From Anolis sagrei (taxonomy: Eukaryota > Chordata > Lepidosauria > Squamata > Anolidae), in contig NC_090022.1 of NCBI RefSeq assembly GCF_037176765.1, positions 76,137,209-76,201,208 of the forward strand: 64,000 nt of DNA. The letters run 5' to 3'. Of this stretch, positions 49,990 through 61,534 are shown one piece after another. The notes beneath the pieces are model-generated. The model was not told the origin of the DNA, searched no databases, and was given only the letters and a program-made list of their open reading frames with translations. The translations under genes and the position numbers were made by a program. The number at the start of each line of letters is the position of its first letter. Within the stretch, counting starts at the first letter, position 1.

Positions 49990-51250
49990 GTATATATGCT
50001 GCAAGAACATTAATTAGTTTTGTGATTATTATCATTTTTTTAAAAACTATTTTGTCCAGTAGCATCTCTTTCCACTGGTATTCAAAATGTGAGATGAGTT
50101 TCTTTCCTCAAACCAGCTGTCTGATTTTCCATTTAAGTTTCGGGGAAAATTTGGACAACCTGTATGCAACTTGAGCTGCCAAGATGTGGTCTGCAAATGT
50201 GTTCTTTTTCCCCAAGGTTTTGCTTTGATGAGAATCCTTATAGCAACGCTTTGTTTCCCAACTTGGCAGAAAGGCTGACAACATGGACACATAAACCAGG
50301 CAAAACTTTTCTATTCGGTTATTGAAGCAGACTTGGATGTTGCAAGGAAGGAGGCGAAGTACGAAGTCGCAAAACAGATGTCTCTGCTCTGATCCACAGC
50401 AGAGTCTGCTTTCAACTCTACCCCTGATTATTCTACCTTTGCACCACCAGGTCCAGGGACATAAGCAGTTACTGATTTTGCTTGATGTGAAGATAATAAA
50501 ATAAAGTTTTATCTCCCCAAATGAAAGACAGATAAAAGAGGAGCATCTCTTCTAGCAACACGTAACCGATGTATGGGATTTTTCACTAAAATATGTAGTG
50601 ATAGCCAATAGTTTAAAAGAAGTTTAAAACATTAATGGAGGAAGATGCAATATCGGTTGAGCATAACAGAGACATCAGACTCGCTGGCTGAATGTTGGCA
50701 ACTCAAAATACTCAGCCTGACCTCTATTTGACAGGGTTGGGAAGATAAAACAGAGAGGAAGATCACATAGGCCACTTTCAACTTAGTGGAAGAAAGGTGG
50801 GATATGAAAGCAAACAATAAACAAGAGGTGTGTAAAGTTCAGCTTAGGGCTGTTTTTCTGGCCCCCAGGATTCATCCAAGTGTACTTCAGGAGGTATTGG
50901 AGGGCATTTCTATCACAGTTGGGGGTGCCCTGAAATGCTCCAAATGTCTACCACCAGTCTGCTCTAACGGATCTCCTTTTTGTGGAAAATGCTCTAGTAT
51001 CCTTAGGCTAAGGTCCTGGGCGCTGACACAGTGTAAAGGTCTGCCAATGTCTTTCCACTATGGCAGTGGCATAATCACATTTAAAACTACACAAAAGAGC
51101 AATCACAAGGTTCAACAAAACCTTGAGAAATTGCTGTTAACTGAGCAAGAGAAAAGAGTAGAAGAGTCTTGCCCTTTCCAGGAGAGACAAGCAAAAGCAA
51201 ACTGCTATAGCCTCTCTTAGCTTATTTTTTTAAACTATTGCCATCTTGAT
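49990..51250. other. Intergenic stretch with one unexplained open frame
   Basis: The plus-strand frame 50786-51220 (144 codons) contains KCSKCLPPVCSNGSPFCGKC, two CxxC pairs, but no splice sites, family or promoter support it. Otherwise nothing is recognised. Confidence 0.3.
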
Positions 51251-51253
51251 AAT

Positions 51254-51784
51254 TGTCATGGATAGCGTGGATGAGGGGTTGGCTGTGGAACTGGAGCTTA
51301 GCCAAGAACAGCAACTTCCTCATCCACACCCAGAGGCAACAACTACTGAGCCTGCTAGCCAACCACAAGATGGTTGGTGGAGTAGGCTGAGGAAGAGTTA
51401 ATAGTACCTTCTTTTTTGGAACGGAGAAGAGTAAAATCTCAGCTGAGATGTTAAATCAGAATAGCTGAGAGAATGGCCAGAAAAAGAGACCAGCTGTGAA
51501 AGCAGCATTTAACGCTCTGGTGTGTGCTGCCTAATTGCTGGTGGCAACGTTTGAAACTACATCATGGATTCTGTGCTCTGGAGAGCTGTGGACACTGATT
51601 GGAGTTTTAAACAGTTTGTCTGTTGCGAGATTGGCGATTGGATTGAATCAGGGTTGGATTTGGCTAGTCTTCTGCTTATTCCTTGAAAGCTTGGTGTTCT
51701 TGAGAACTGACTGACTGAACTCAGACTGTGCGACTATGCTGTTGCAGATTCCAGGCCGAAGTATTTGACAATCATATCCTGACA
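51254..51784 (+). mobile_element. LTR-like fossil, 531 bp
   Basis: The block starts TGTCATGGATAG and ends ATCCTGACA, so the ends are TGTCA...TGACA, the usual short inverted LTR termini. CCGTGGCACCC follows, possibly the start of an internal leader. The flanking bases do not form a matching target duplication, so it may be one LTR of a truncated insertion. Non-coding and broken; family not assigned. Confidence 0.5.
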
Positions 51785-51829
51785 CCGTGGCACCCATATC
51801 CTGAACAGGGCCCCCTATCTACCACTAAG

Positions 51830-52205
51830 GGTTTTTTTTTCATGTCAGCAGCAGTTTGAGAAACTGCAAGTCGCTTCTGGTGTGAGAGAATTGGCCGCCT
51901 ACAAGGATGTTGCACAGGGGACAGCCAGATGCTTTACCATCCTGTGGGACGCTTCTTTCAGCGTTGTCCATAGACACCTCCAAGGTCATGTGGCCAGCAT
52001 AACTGCATGGAGCGCCGTTACTTTCCTGCCGGAGCAGTACCTATTGATCAACTCACATTTGCATGTTTTCCAACTGCTAGGTCGGCAGAAGCTGGGCCTA
52101 ACAGTTCATGGGAGCTCATGCGACTCCGCGAATTTGAAATTGAGACCTTTTGGTCGGCAAGTTCAGCAGCTCAGTGGTTTAACCCACTCTGCCACCGGGG
52201 GCTCC
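51830..52205 (-). mobile_element. tRNA-derived SINE, near full length
   Basis: On the minus strand it starts CCCCGGTGGCAGAGTGGGTT (tRNA box-A-like) with a degraded box B, then the body (ACTGTTAGGCCCAGCTTCTG) and 3' region ending at the A-rich end near 51830. Its 3' part matches the SINE scrap at 16167. Confidence 0.75.
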
Positions 52206-52423
52206 AAAAATCAATCAGAAAATATACATTAAAAATAATGAAACGTGTCTAGATCTACGTATATTGAAACAGCAACTTGTGCAAAATAAATATAACATAC
52301 TTTACCATTCACTAGAATTCAAGACATTTTCAAAGCAAACTATTCTTAACTAGAATTATTGGTTACTATGTTTTAGGAAAAACTGTTTCAATCTGTATAA
52401 TAGCAATAGTACTACCAGCTACT

Positions 52424-52438
52424 CCCCCCCCCCCCCCC
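52424..52438 (+). repeat. Poly-C tract
   Basis: A run of about 15 C. Similar runs lie at about 54850 and 58626. Confidence 0.8.
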
Positions 52439-52504
52439 ATATCAAATGCAAAAATCCTAATGTAATTATAAAAAACTTTATTGTACTTATATGTTTTAAC
52501 AGTG

Positions 52505-52643
52505 CTCCATGCAGTCATGCTGGCCACATGACCTTGGAGATGTCTATGGACAACGCTGGCTCTTCGGCTTAGAAATGGAGATGAGCACCAACCCCGAGTT
52601 GGACACGACTGGACTTAATGTCAAGGGAAAACCTTTACCTTTT
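52505..52643 (+). mobile_element. tRNA-derived SINE, 5' truncated
   Basis: GCAGTCATGCTGGCCACATG, CTCTTCGGCTTAGAAATGGA and GGACTTAATGTCAAGGGAAA then CCTTTACCTTT. Confidence 0.75.
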
Positions 52644-52649
52644 TATGTT

Positions 52650-52800
52650 TTAACTGTTTTATAATTTGAGATATTATATTTGTTTATCTGTATGTATAAT
52701 GCGGTATTGAATTTTGCCATAATCTGTAAACCGCTCCAAGTCCCCTTCAGGGGTGAGAAGAGCGAGGTATAAATATAATAAATAAATAATGCCATGGTCT
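52650..52800 (+). mobile_element. L2-type LINE tail
   Basis: GTAAACCGCTCCAAGTCCCC, GGTGAGAAGAGCGAGGTATA then AATAAATAA. Confidence 0.65.
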
Positions 52801-53465
52801 TTAAAGGTAACCACTGTCTTGTGTGAACATCAGTTTCTCTGCAGAGGTTCAAAGTCCTCTTACAAAGAAGGAACTCTGGCCCTCTTTTTCCAGGTAAAGT
52901 AACTGTAGCATCCAATTATATTTAGAAAGGAAATGGCAAACACGTGGCCTAGGAGTGCTGCCTTTCTAGATGTCCATGCTGCGTGTAATTGAAAGGGGTG
53001 AACAGTGAGGGGATTCCCCTGCGATTAGTTGGATTGTTGTTAACTGGTGTGTGTGTGTGTATGTTTGAGAGCGAGAAAATTAAGCATCACCTGCTCTTGC
53101 CATTAATCTCCTTCTGCGTTTGCATGGAGCTGCTACGGCTGTATTTGCTAACAGATGCCAGATTACTTCTAAATGATGCTAGGAAAGAAGTTTATGACAC
53201 TCTGTCCTGTAATACTCTGAAAATGTCAATTGGCTCAGAAGGCTTGCCTTTCTATTCTGAGCTTCCTGCTCGTGATCACCAGCAGTGAGGGGCCAATCCT
53301 TTTCGGCAGCTGTTGTCCTGAGGCACGGCCCTTCCCCCTCTACCTTTACCAGAGCTTCAGTATTGCTCTAGGCAGAGAGATGCACGCTTCTTCTCCGGCA
53401 CATCTGCAAATTGAAAGACAAAGGCAAAAGAGAGCACATCTTGAAGCAACTCCTTCTCTGCTTTA
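52800..53465. other. Unique-looking intergenic DNA
   Basis: A (TG)n run lies at about 53047. The stretch around 53060-53290 is less AT-rich and repeat-free, but I see no gene in it. Confidence 0.3.
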
Positions 53466-53469
53466 GAGT

Positions 53470-53690
53470 GTGTTCTTGTTGCTTCAACTAGTGTTTCTCA
53501 AGCTGAATGATTTGGCAGATGAACATCTAGGAGTATGGTGGAGTCTCCTTTGGAGGTTTCTAAGCAGAAACTGGATGGCCACCCCTGACTTAAACAGTGC
53601 ATTGATTATGTATTCCTCTATGGTAGGAGGTTGGACTGGATGGCCCTTGTTATCTCTTCCAATTCTATAATTCTATATATAACATTTCCA
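53470..53690 (+). mobile_element. CR1-type LINE 3' fragment
   Basis: GGTGGAGTCTCCTTTGGAGG, AGCAGAAACTGGATGGCCAC and GGAGGTTGGACTGGATGGCC then TTCCAATTCTATAATTCTAT are a clear CR1-like 3' end. Confidence 0.75.
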
Positions 53691-53699
53691 CCACAATGT

Positions 53700-54940
53700 G
53701 CCAGGGCCTGGTATCATATTTGTGTCACACTATTGTCCTATTTGCATCGTTTCCTGGAAATGTGCTGCAGTACCACCAGCAGTCGGCAGACCACCATTTT
53801 GAGCAGCACTAACTATTATCATTTATCTTCTTTGTTTAAGAGTGTATCTGATAAGGATAGGTGAGAAATTAGGTCAGTTCATATTTAACTGATTTTCCCT
53901 ATCTTTAACTGCCATACGTGCGATCTTTTAATTTAAATATGCACTTCTCTAATGTGCACCTCGCAAACCAGTATGCAAATTGAAACACACTTTTCCAAAT
54001 CTGGTAATGCAGTTCTCCAACTGAAAGAGTTCACACAAAATGCATACATCCAGGGAAAATATGCAGAACGCTGCGAACACTTCCTTAAAATTGTTTGCCA
54101 AAATGCACAAGGCAAAATTTCCTGCAAAACTAGGTATACTGACATACAAAAATGCATTTACATCTTGGGGTAGAGTTTTTAAAAGGTTGAAAGCCTATAT
54201 GGAGAGGGACATAACAAACTCAAGACTGGAAACATGAGAAATGCAAAGAAACTAAAACAGACCAATTTATCCCTCTCTGGTGTCCCTATGTCAAAAACAC
54301 ATAACTACGCACATAGTAAAACACCATGTGCTTGTCATTTTAAATAGCCCATTAAATGACTAAAAATTATGCAGAGAGTTTTATTTATTACTCAGTGCTG
54401 AACTTTTATTTTTGTTTTAATGAACCAAGCAGATGAGAAATACCAGTTTAAAATTGTGCCGACTGTATTACCAAACTAATGATGTAAACAGGCAGAAAAT
54501 AACACTTTAAGGTCTAGCATCTAAGCAGTCCTGAAGATAGAAAGGCTTCTACATAGGGCAAAGAAAAGGAAACACACTGCTGAAAAAAAAGACGAGGCAA
54601 CATCATCTTGCATAAAGGGTTACTGCGAATTTATGTGGATAGCGCAAATTTTCCAAATAATTCATATAATTGAGATTATCAGTAGAAAAGTGTGACCAAT
54701 AAGTCACACGTGTCTTGCTAGGCACCAGAGTGTGACCCCCTGAAGTCCCCCAAAGTTTTGAGACCCCCAATTTGTTTTAAATGTATGGTTTTGCTTCTGC
54801 TTGAAATGAGCGAAAACTGCTGCAAATTGTTGTGCATATTTTGCCCTAGAACCCCCCCCCCCCAAATCCACAGCACATACCCTAAAATCTTCTTAAAAGC
54901 AAAAAGTCAAGTCAAATTTGGAGAGAAATAAAATCAGAAG
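53700..54940. other. Intergenic stretch, nothing recognised
   Basis: AT-rich unique-looking DNA with overlapping short open frames on both strands near 53933-54237 that show no known domain. Confidence 0.35.
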
Positions 54941-54941
54941 T

Positions 54942-55272
54942 AAATAGAGTCTCGCTTATCTAACCTTTGCTCATACAACATTCCGTATTATCCAACACAG
55001 TCTGCCTCCCACCTAAATCCACAGCTATTTCCATACATTGCAATGTTTTGGTGCTAAATTTGTAAATACAGTAATTACTACATAATGTTACCGTGTATTG
55101 AACTGCTTTTTCTGTCAATTTGTTGCAAAACCTGATGTTTTGGTACTTAATTTGTAAAATAACACAATTTTATGTTTAATGGGCATTTCCTTAATCCCTC
55201 CTTATTATCCAACATTTTCGCTTATCCAGCGTTCTGCCGGCCCATTTATGTTAGATAAGTGAGACTCTACAG
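54942..55272. mobile_element. Tigger-type MITE, second copy
   Basis: The left end AAATAGAGTCTCGCTTATCT and right end TTAGATAAGTGAGACTCTAC then AG|TA match the element at 46352 in length and layout. The left terminus is more worn. Confidence 0.8.
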
Positions 55273-56267
55273 TAATATGATTTCTCTTCCAGCCACACTG
55301 GGTGCAATGTTGCAGCCCACCATAGAGTGTGAGGGAAAAAATGGTCCTACCACTTCTGCAGTTGACCACCCCTGACTTAAACAGAAATACAGTACATGGT
55401 CTCATAGTGAGGGGAGGGGGGGGGTGGCAATGCACAATGCTTGGGTTATCTCTGTGCCTAATCTCTCTGCTGCTGATGGACAATTTCAAAGCTCCTAACA
55501 TCCCTTCTTAGGGTTATCTTTTCACTTTATCTTAATGGCACCTCTGAGTTTTATTAGCCACTGATTGGTTGATTTGCCATTTAATCTTTCCATTTATACT
55601 GTCTTCCTCGGGTGCCTACACTTCATACTCATGCTAGCTAAACAGGGGGAGGTCCAGATTTGTTGTTCCGTAGTCCATTGTCTGTATTACAAGGGGTGCA
55701 GTTTTGAACAATGTGAATTTAAAGAGGGGTAGGAATTATGTGGTCCTTCAGAACTGCAACTTTCAACCCCCCTCCTCATTGGAAAATCAATCTATGGCTG
55801 ATAGGAGTTGCAATCCAACAACATTTACAGGGCTACACATTCCCAACTCTTATTTAATTTTCTTTTGACAGATTTATGAAATTGTGTTGATATCTGTTTA
55901 AATGTTTCCTGGGAGCTGATGGGAACCATTTGCTATCTGAGTCAAGCCAAGCACTGTCCCTTTCCAGCACAGATTGCTTGTCCTGCCTGTTTGTTCTAGC
56001 TATATATATTCTTGATAACTTCAAATTATCTAGATGTCAATTACAGTACTAACATCCTTTGACCCCAATTGGTAATGACCATTTTGCTTCAGGTAAAAGA
56101 GAATGTTTGAACAATTATGAATGTTTATTGTTGATCCAAGGATGATGGACTTGTTGACCCTTGCCTAAGCCTACGTACCAGCTGGGAGAGTTGACACAAG
56201 TGGAGCTGGGTTATTTGCCTTCCAGCTGTGCTTACCCTCAGGAGCACTCTAGGATATTTTGCAAACA

Positions 56268-56350
56268 AAAGCATTATTATCGTTATTTGTATCCCACTTT
56301 TTCTCTCTAAAAAAAAGAGACTCAAAGCAGCTCACAATAAAACCAATACA
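56268..56350 (-). mobile_element. L2/CR1-type LINE tail
   Basis: GCATTATTATCGTTATTTGT, ATCCCACTTTTTCTCTC and AGACTCAAAGCAGCTCACAA are the reverse complement of the common tail. Confidence 0.5.
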
Positions 56351-56894
56351 ATAAAATTAAAACCTGAGAATATTCAAATATTAAAATAGAATTAAGCACG
56401 AACAATATTTAAAAATAAATTGTTTAAACCCTTTAAACCAATTAAAAACCTATTCATCACTGAAATCACAGCACCACAAAAGCAATTGTGATTCGATCCT
56501 CCATTTTATTTATAGTCCCGAAACAATGTAGTCAGCCCTGGCACCAAGATGGCATTCTCTGCCACACTCAAAGGCAGCTTTCCATAGAAAGATACAGCCT
56601 GGGCTGACTCATACGCCAAATCAACATCTACAGTTTGAACGGATGGTTGCACTCTGCCTAACTGTTGGGCCAGCTCTGTTGCCTAACCTTTTCCTGAATC
56701 TTGCCCAATAAGAAATCGTGATGGCAAGGGAAAGTGAATGTCCCCATATGAAGCAAAGGTGAAGGCTTTTGTGAAACCTGAAGAAAGCAGACAGGAATAA
56801 AACAAACTCAAGTGAAATATGGTATAGAAGAGTTCTGTAGATGCCTAGATTGCTGGAAAGAGAAATAAATGGGTCCATGAGCAAATCAATCCTG

Positions 56895-57030
56895 AATTCT
56901 CCGTAGAAGCAAAGATGACTAAACTGAGGCTGTCGTACTGTGGACACATCAAAAGAAGACCTGACTTACTAGAAAAGACCCTAGTGAACAAGATAGAAGG
57001 CAACAGGAAAAGAGGAAGACTGTATTCTAG
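56895..57030 (+). mobile_element. RTE-type LINE C-terminal scrap
   Basis: The translation AKMTKLRLSYCGHIKRRPDL and NKIEGNRKRGRLYS follows the end of an RTE/Bov-B-like ORF, but from a different subfamily than the other Bov-B copies here. Confidence 0.6.
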
Positions 57031-57039
57031 ACTAGGGAC

Positions 57040-57955
57040 ATCTTCACATGCGGCTAAATAGCCCTGTTTTGCTGCTTTTGGCTGGACCTGGACAGGGACT
57101 GCCGAGCAACATCAGAGGATGCTTGGTAGACCCCACTCACATTCCTCCCTAAGTGGAGGGGAAGTGTCAGAAGGTGCTTCCTCCTCCACCACAGGGAGGA
57201 AATGTAAAAATGTTTAGAGGAAAGGAACAACTTACTCCTTAAATAACTTAGTTCTGTGAATTAGTTTCAAAGATACTTCACCTTTACACTGGAATATCCT
57301 GGAATAAAATAATTTCCATTTTCCACCTGAAGACAAAAGGGAAATCATTTCAAGCTGCATATGCAAACATTCTCCTTAACATCTTGTGCTAAATTGGAAT
57401 CTGTGCTTTATGAAGTACATAAGGAACAGATGTGAAGAAACAACAGCACTTGTGTTTGTGTCCTTCAAATGTTGACATTTGCTTTTGCTGGGCTGTTTGC
57501 TAGCAGCTAATAATTCCACATGGCACAGGTGCTGCTAATACATGCTTTGGATCTATTGTGTATGTGTCTGTCGCTGTCTCTATAATGAGAGGACCAATTT
57601 TTTTCTAAATATTAACCCGAGCAGAGAGGTGTTTGAACAGCTTCCTGCAGCCAGGACTCTGTTCTTGTCCTGATGAACAGATCCAGCCTCTGGAGATACA
57701 TTCCCGAAAAGTAGCCACTGCCTATTTCAGGATGTGGTGCCCATCAGCTTCTCATTCAAGGTGGGAAAGATGTTTATGGATGCCTCTATGATGCAGCACA
57801 TACATTTAAGAAAACAAAGTGTAATGAATTGTAACTAGAGATGGACATGTTGCTTTTTTAAAAAACTACTCCCAGGTAGGCTATGTTGGCTAGGAAATTA
57901 GAGGAGGTGTCATTTTAAAAGGAACATTTCTAAACTCCAGATGTAATCACTGTTT
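57040..57955. other. Unique-looking intergenic DNA
   Basis: No repeat that I can name. The part around 57470-57600 (GCTGGGCTGTTTGCTAGCAG) could be a conserved non-coding element, but nothing in the sequence alone proves it. Confidence 0.25.
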
Positions 57956-57960
57956 TGTAA

Positions 57961-58121
57961 CTTGGGCCCCTTCCACACAGCTGAGTAAAATCCCACATTT
58001 TCTGCTTTGACCAGGAATATATGGCTGTGTGGATTCCGATAACCCAATTCAAAGAAGATATTATGGGCTTTTCTGCCTTGATATTCTGGATTATATGGCT
58101 GTGTTGGAAGGACCCATGGTG
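57961..58121. mobile_element. Palindromic MITE (GGGCCCTTCCACACAGC family)
   Basis: The left end TTGGGCCCCTTCCACACAGC is mirrored by GGCTGTGTTGGAAGGACCCA. The interior AAATCCCACATTTTCTGCTT and ATATTCTGGATTATATGG fit a squamate MITE family. Confidence 0.7.
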
Positions 58122-58359
58122 AGGGGGTCAATTTGTTTTCAACAACAGTCCCAAACTTCACCTTTCAGACACTTACTAAGGTCTTGTCTGCACTGATGAA
58201 AAAATGCTGTTTGACACCATGTTCTTCCAGTTCTTCATTGATCCTGCCGTCACCCTGTTAACACCACACACATTACAAACACCATAGTGCAAAAAATTCC
58301 ACAAGTCAGTGGACATTTCTACTCAAAGCAAATAAAACTTCTATCATGCCCTGCAGTTC

Positions 58360-58445
58360 TATTATGTCGGGAGCACTTTGATTGTGCTTCTGCTGCATAG
58401 CAGGAGGTTGGACTGGATGACCTTGTGGTTTCTATTATCCATATA
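58360..58445 (+). mobile_element. CR1-type LINE 3' scrap
   Basis: GCACTTTGATTGTGCTTCTG, CAGGAGGTTGGACTGGATGA and CCTTGTGGTTTCTATTA. Confidence 0.6.
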
Positions 58446-58449
58446 AAAC

Positions 58450-60180
58450 ATAATTCACTCTGCCAGAAAGGTCAGGGAATTCCATATTTTCCTAATGATT
58501 TCATTCTAATCACTATGGCTGTTATTGCATTTCTACTCTTAGCAGTTTTTTTATTCATGCTATGAGCCACATTGTATCCTAGTTCTGGAAAATATAACAT
58601 GAATAAGATACACATAAATGTTGACCCCCCCCCCCCCAAATACACTTCATTTGGGTACACTGTGAATGAATAATCACCTTTCTGGTCGCACACCTGGCTT
58701 CTAGAAAAGTTCAGGTTCCCAAAGTGAATCCTCACAAATGTTTTGTCAAATGGACAGAGTGTTGTGATTAAAGGGGATGTGAATTTTTTATAGCCTGGGA
58801 AGTTACCCAGACCTAGTTCCAGGCGTTTCTTCAGTTGTATTTTTGGACTTTTAAGGAAAAGGCTTGTGCCAAAAGCTGGATCAACTTTTCCACAAGCTTT
58901 GGGCCCAATGCCAGATAGAGAGGATGGGAATATTATTTTTTTTGCAGGCCCTGTAGACAAAGCATGTGAAACCAGTTTAGTAAATTGCATTTTTGCAGTT
59001 CTCTTCTCTACCAATGTGTTGCCTTCTCCCCTTTTTTGCCAAAATATACATATCCAAATGCATTAATAATAAAGTACAGAATAAACAGGGGGAAAGAGTA
59101 GAAATTTCCAACTTCTGAAGCAGTTCTGTCACCCCATTAAGCCTGGAAGTTGCTTAATCACGAGCAAGCACTTAGTTTCCTATGGCTGCCATATGGGTCA
59201 GCTAAAAACCTTCATCTCCACAGGTATAAAGTGACTTGCTGGCTCATTTTATACCTGTGGAGCTGAAAGCTTCATTCAGATCCACCCATGAAGTATAAAT
59301 TCAGGGTGATCCCATTTGGTGAGGCATTCCAGCTTGGGCTGCCTTCCCATTCACTCATCCTATAGTCTTAATGTAGTGACTTGCTGGTTGTTTGACATCA
59401 TGCTTGTTCTTTCTATGCCATCCATTGTTACAGTTTTGGGAATGAGATCCACCTTAGGGGTAAAAACCAGGCTTCAAACCCATCATTCCTGATGGAGAGA
59501 ATTCCTCTGGGGACACTGAATGCGAAGTATCCAGCCTGGTGAGCATGACCTACCTCACTCCCGGTGGCAATGGAACAACACAGTGGCAGTACACCCGAGT
59601 GGCACCCTCTGTTGCCATTCCTTTGACTGATGGCTGCTGTGGGTCAGGATTCCATACTTCTGGTTGAATACTTCAGATTATTTGATACTTGGGTTCAATC
59701 TTGGATCTGTGTTTCATGCCATGCCAACTTCTACAGCTGTGATGCCAACAAAATTGTGGCCATTTTATTTCCAAGCCTGTTATTTGTGGTGGTTCACTAG
59801 ATCTACAAAAAGCAGGGTCTTTAACTGGTCAATGAAGATACATTTTAATCTGATCCTAGACATGTGGGTTATAGCGCACCCATCCAAGCACAACAAACAG
59901 GTTGAAGACTGCAGTCCTATACAGTTAGTTTGCAGTAGGTCCTGAATTTGAAGAGATCTTTAAAACGTTGGGAGCTCAATTTTTAAAAGAAATGTAGATG
60001 ACTGCAGTGCACTTTAGTGAGCAAATGCACTAGATTAATAGAAAAGAATTATACAATTACATTTTTGTCATGATACAGAAGAGGAACTTTTAAGACGTAT
60101 CTTAGCCTGAAACATGTATTAGCTCTCTGTGCACCAGTGAAAAGAAGAAATTGGATTCCCTATTCAAATTAGTGATGTTT
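58450..60180. other. Intergenic stretch with a 180-codon open frame
   Basis: The minus-strand frame 58472-59014 is the longest in the window that no named repeat explains, but it shows no known domain. A 15-bp hairpin lies at 59216-59262. Confidence 0.3.
59216..59262. repeat. Perfect 15-bp hairpin
   Basis: CTCCACAGGTATAAA (59216-59230) pairs with TTTATACCTGTGGAG (59248-59262) across a 17-nt loop. Confidence 0.75.
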
Positions 60181-60184
60181 TACA

Positions 60185-60352
60185 AGGGCCGTATATACAC
60201 TGCCATAGAATGCAGTTTGAAATTGCATTATATGGTCAGTGTACATTCACATAATGCAGTTTAATTGAACTGAACTGCATTATGTATGTCCACACTGACC
60301 ATATAATGCAGTTTCAAACTGCATTGACAGTGTAGATGAGGCCAAGGCACAG
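60185..60352. mobile_element. Palindromic MITE (ATAATGCAGTTT family)
   Basis: GGGCCGTATATACACTGCCA, ATGCAGTTTGAAATTGCATT and GACCATATAATGCAGTTTCA, GTGTAGATGAGGCC form two arms, each itself containing smaller inverted words. Confidence 0.7.
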
Positions 60353-61124
60353 ACTTGTTAATGCTGATTGCTAGAAGTAAGAAGATCCTGACAATGGAGT
60401 CATGGCTGATTGGTGGCACATAATCAGAAACAGAAGATGAACAGTGAAATTTTAGACTTGTCAGAAATACATGCTGAGTCCAAATAAATTCAATGGGGTT
60501 TATTCTCATGGTTTTTAAAGGGACTACAGCTTTAAAAACCTCTTCTTACGGGGAAAGTAAAACAGACAAGAAGATAGCTAACAATAGAAAGTCATTGCAT
60601 GAAAACCTCATCGGTCATGTCATCTTTTGGGACACTGATTTAAGTGCAAGGGTTAAGGTTTTCCTTTGCACTTTGGGTATAAGAAGATACTGTTTTGGAA
60701 CAAATAGAATTGATGTTATGGAGATTAATGTTGCATAATCTTTTATATAGCAGGATATAGAGTCTGGTGTCTCTTAGTTAAGGTGGTGTTTTGACATAGA
60801 AAACTCAAGAACTTTGGCATTCAAGATTAGTCTGGGACAGTTACTATTTGAAGGGGTGAAGGAAGCAAGGTGATCATTTCCACAGGTGGATGTGTTTATT
60901 AATTGAAATGTCAGTGCTTAGAGAATCTGATGTTTAACACATTATTCTTTGAATGTCAATAAACTTACATGCTTAGTCCTGTGGATCTAGAAGGGACTTG
61001 TTGAATTTATTGGATTGATGTAAGTGTTGATGTACCGTTCAATACATCACTCTTAATAGGGCAACCAACTTGATCTAGGCTGTAGTGGCCGCACATTAAT
61101 TTTAGTACCCCACATTTAAAAGAT

Positions 61125-61205
61125 AGTCATAATGTAAGCCGCACCGTGTCCGTTTGAGGAGATGGAGGCGGGGTACAAAAATAAAGTTATTATTATATTA
61201 TTATA
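61125..61205 (+). mobile_element. L2-type LINE tail
   Basis: GTAAGCCGCACCGTGTCCGT, GGCGGGGTACAAAAATAAAG and an ATT-rich end. Confidence 0.6.
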
Positions 61206-61377
61206 ATTTTGCACATTCAATTTTAAAGATTTTATAGACAAAATAAGGTTTTACATAAAAATCCTAAAATATATTTAATCTATATTTCTTTACATTTTAT
61301 TTCTAAAAATCATATAAAAATACAAAGTTAGAGAGCAATTATAGATTCTTGGTTTAAGTGTTGGACTAGGATTCCAT

Positions 61378-61500
61378 CTTCTACACTGTAGAATTATTGC
61401 AGTTTGATGCCACTTTAACTACTATGACCCAATGTTATGGACTCGTTGTTCAACAGGGTCTTTAGTCTTCTCTATCAAGGAGGACTGATGCTAAAGGGAA
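61378..61500. mobile_element. Palindromic MITE, left-half copy
   Basis: CTACACTGTAGAATTATTGC, TTTGATGCCACTTTAACTAC then AGGGTCTTTAGTCTTCTCTA. A second copy starts within 40 bp. Confidence 0.55.
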
Positions 61501-61534
61501 GAGAATCCTCCTGTTTGCTTTCTTCCCTAGTCTT

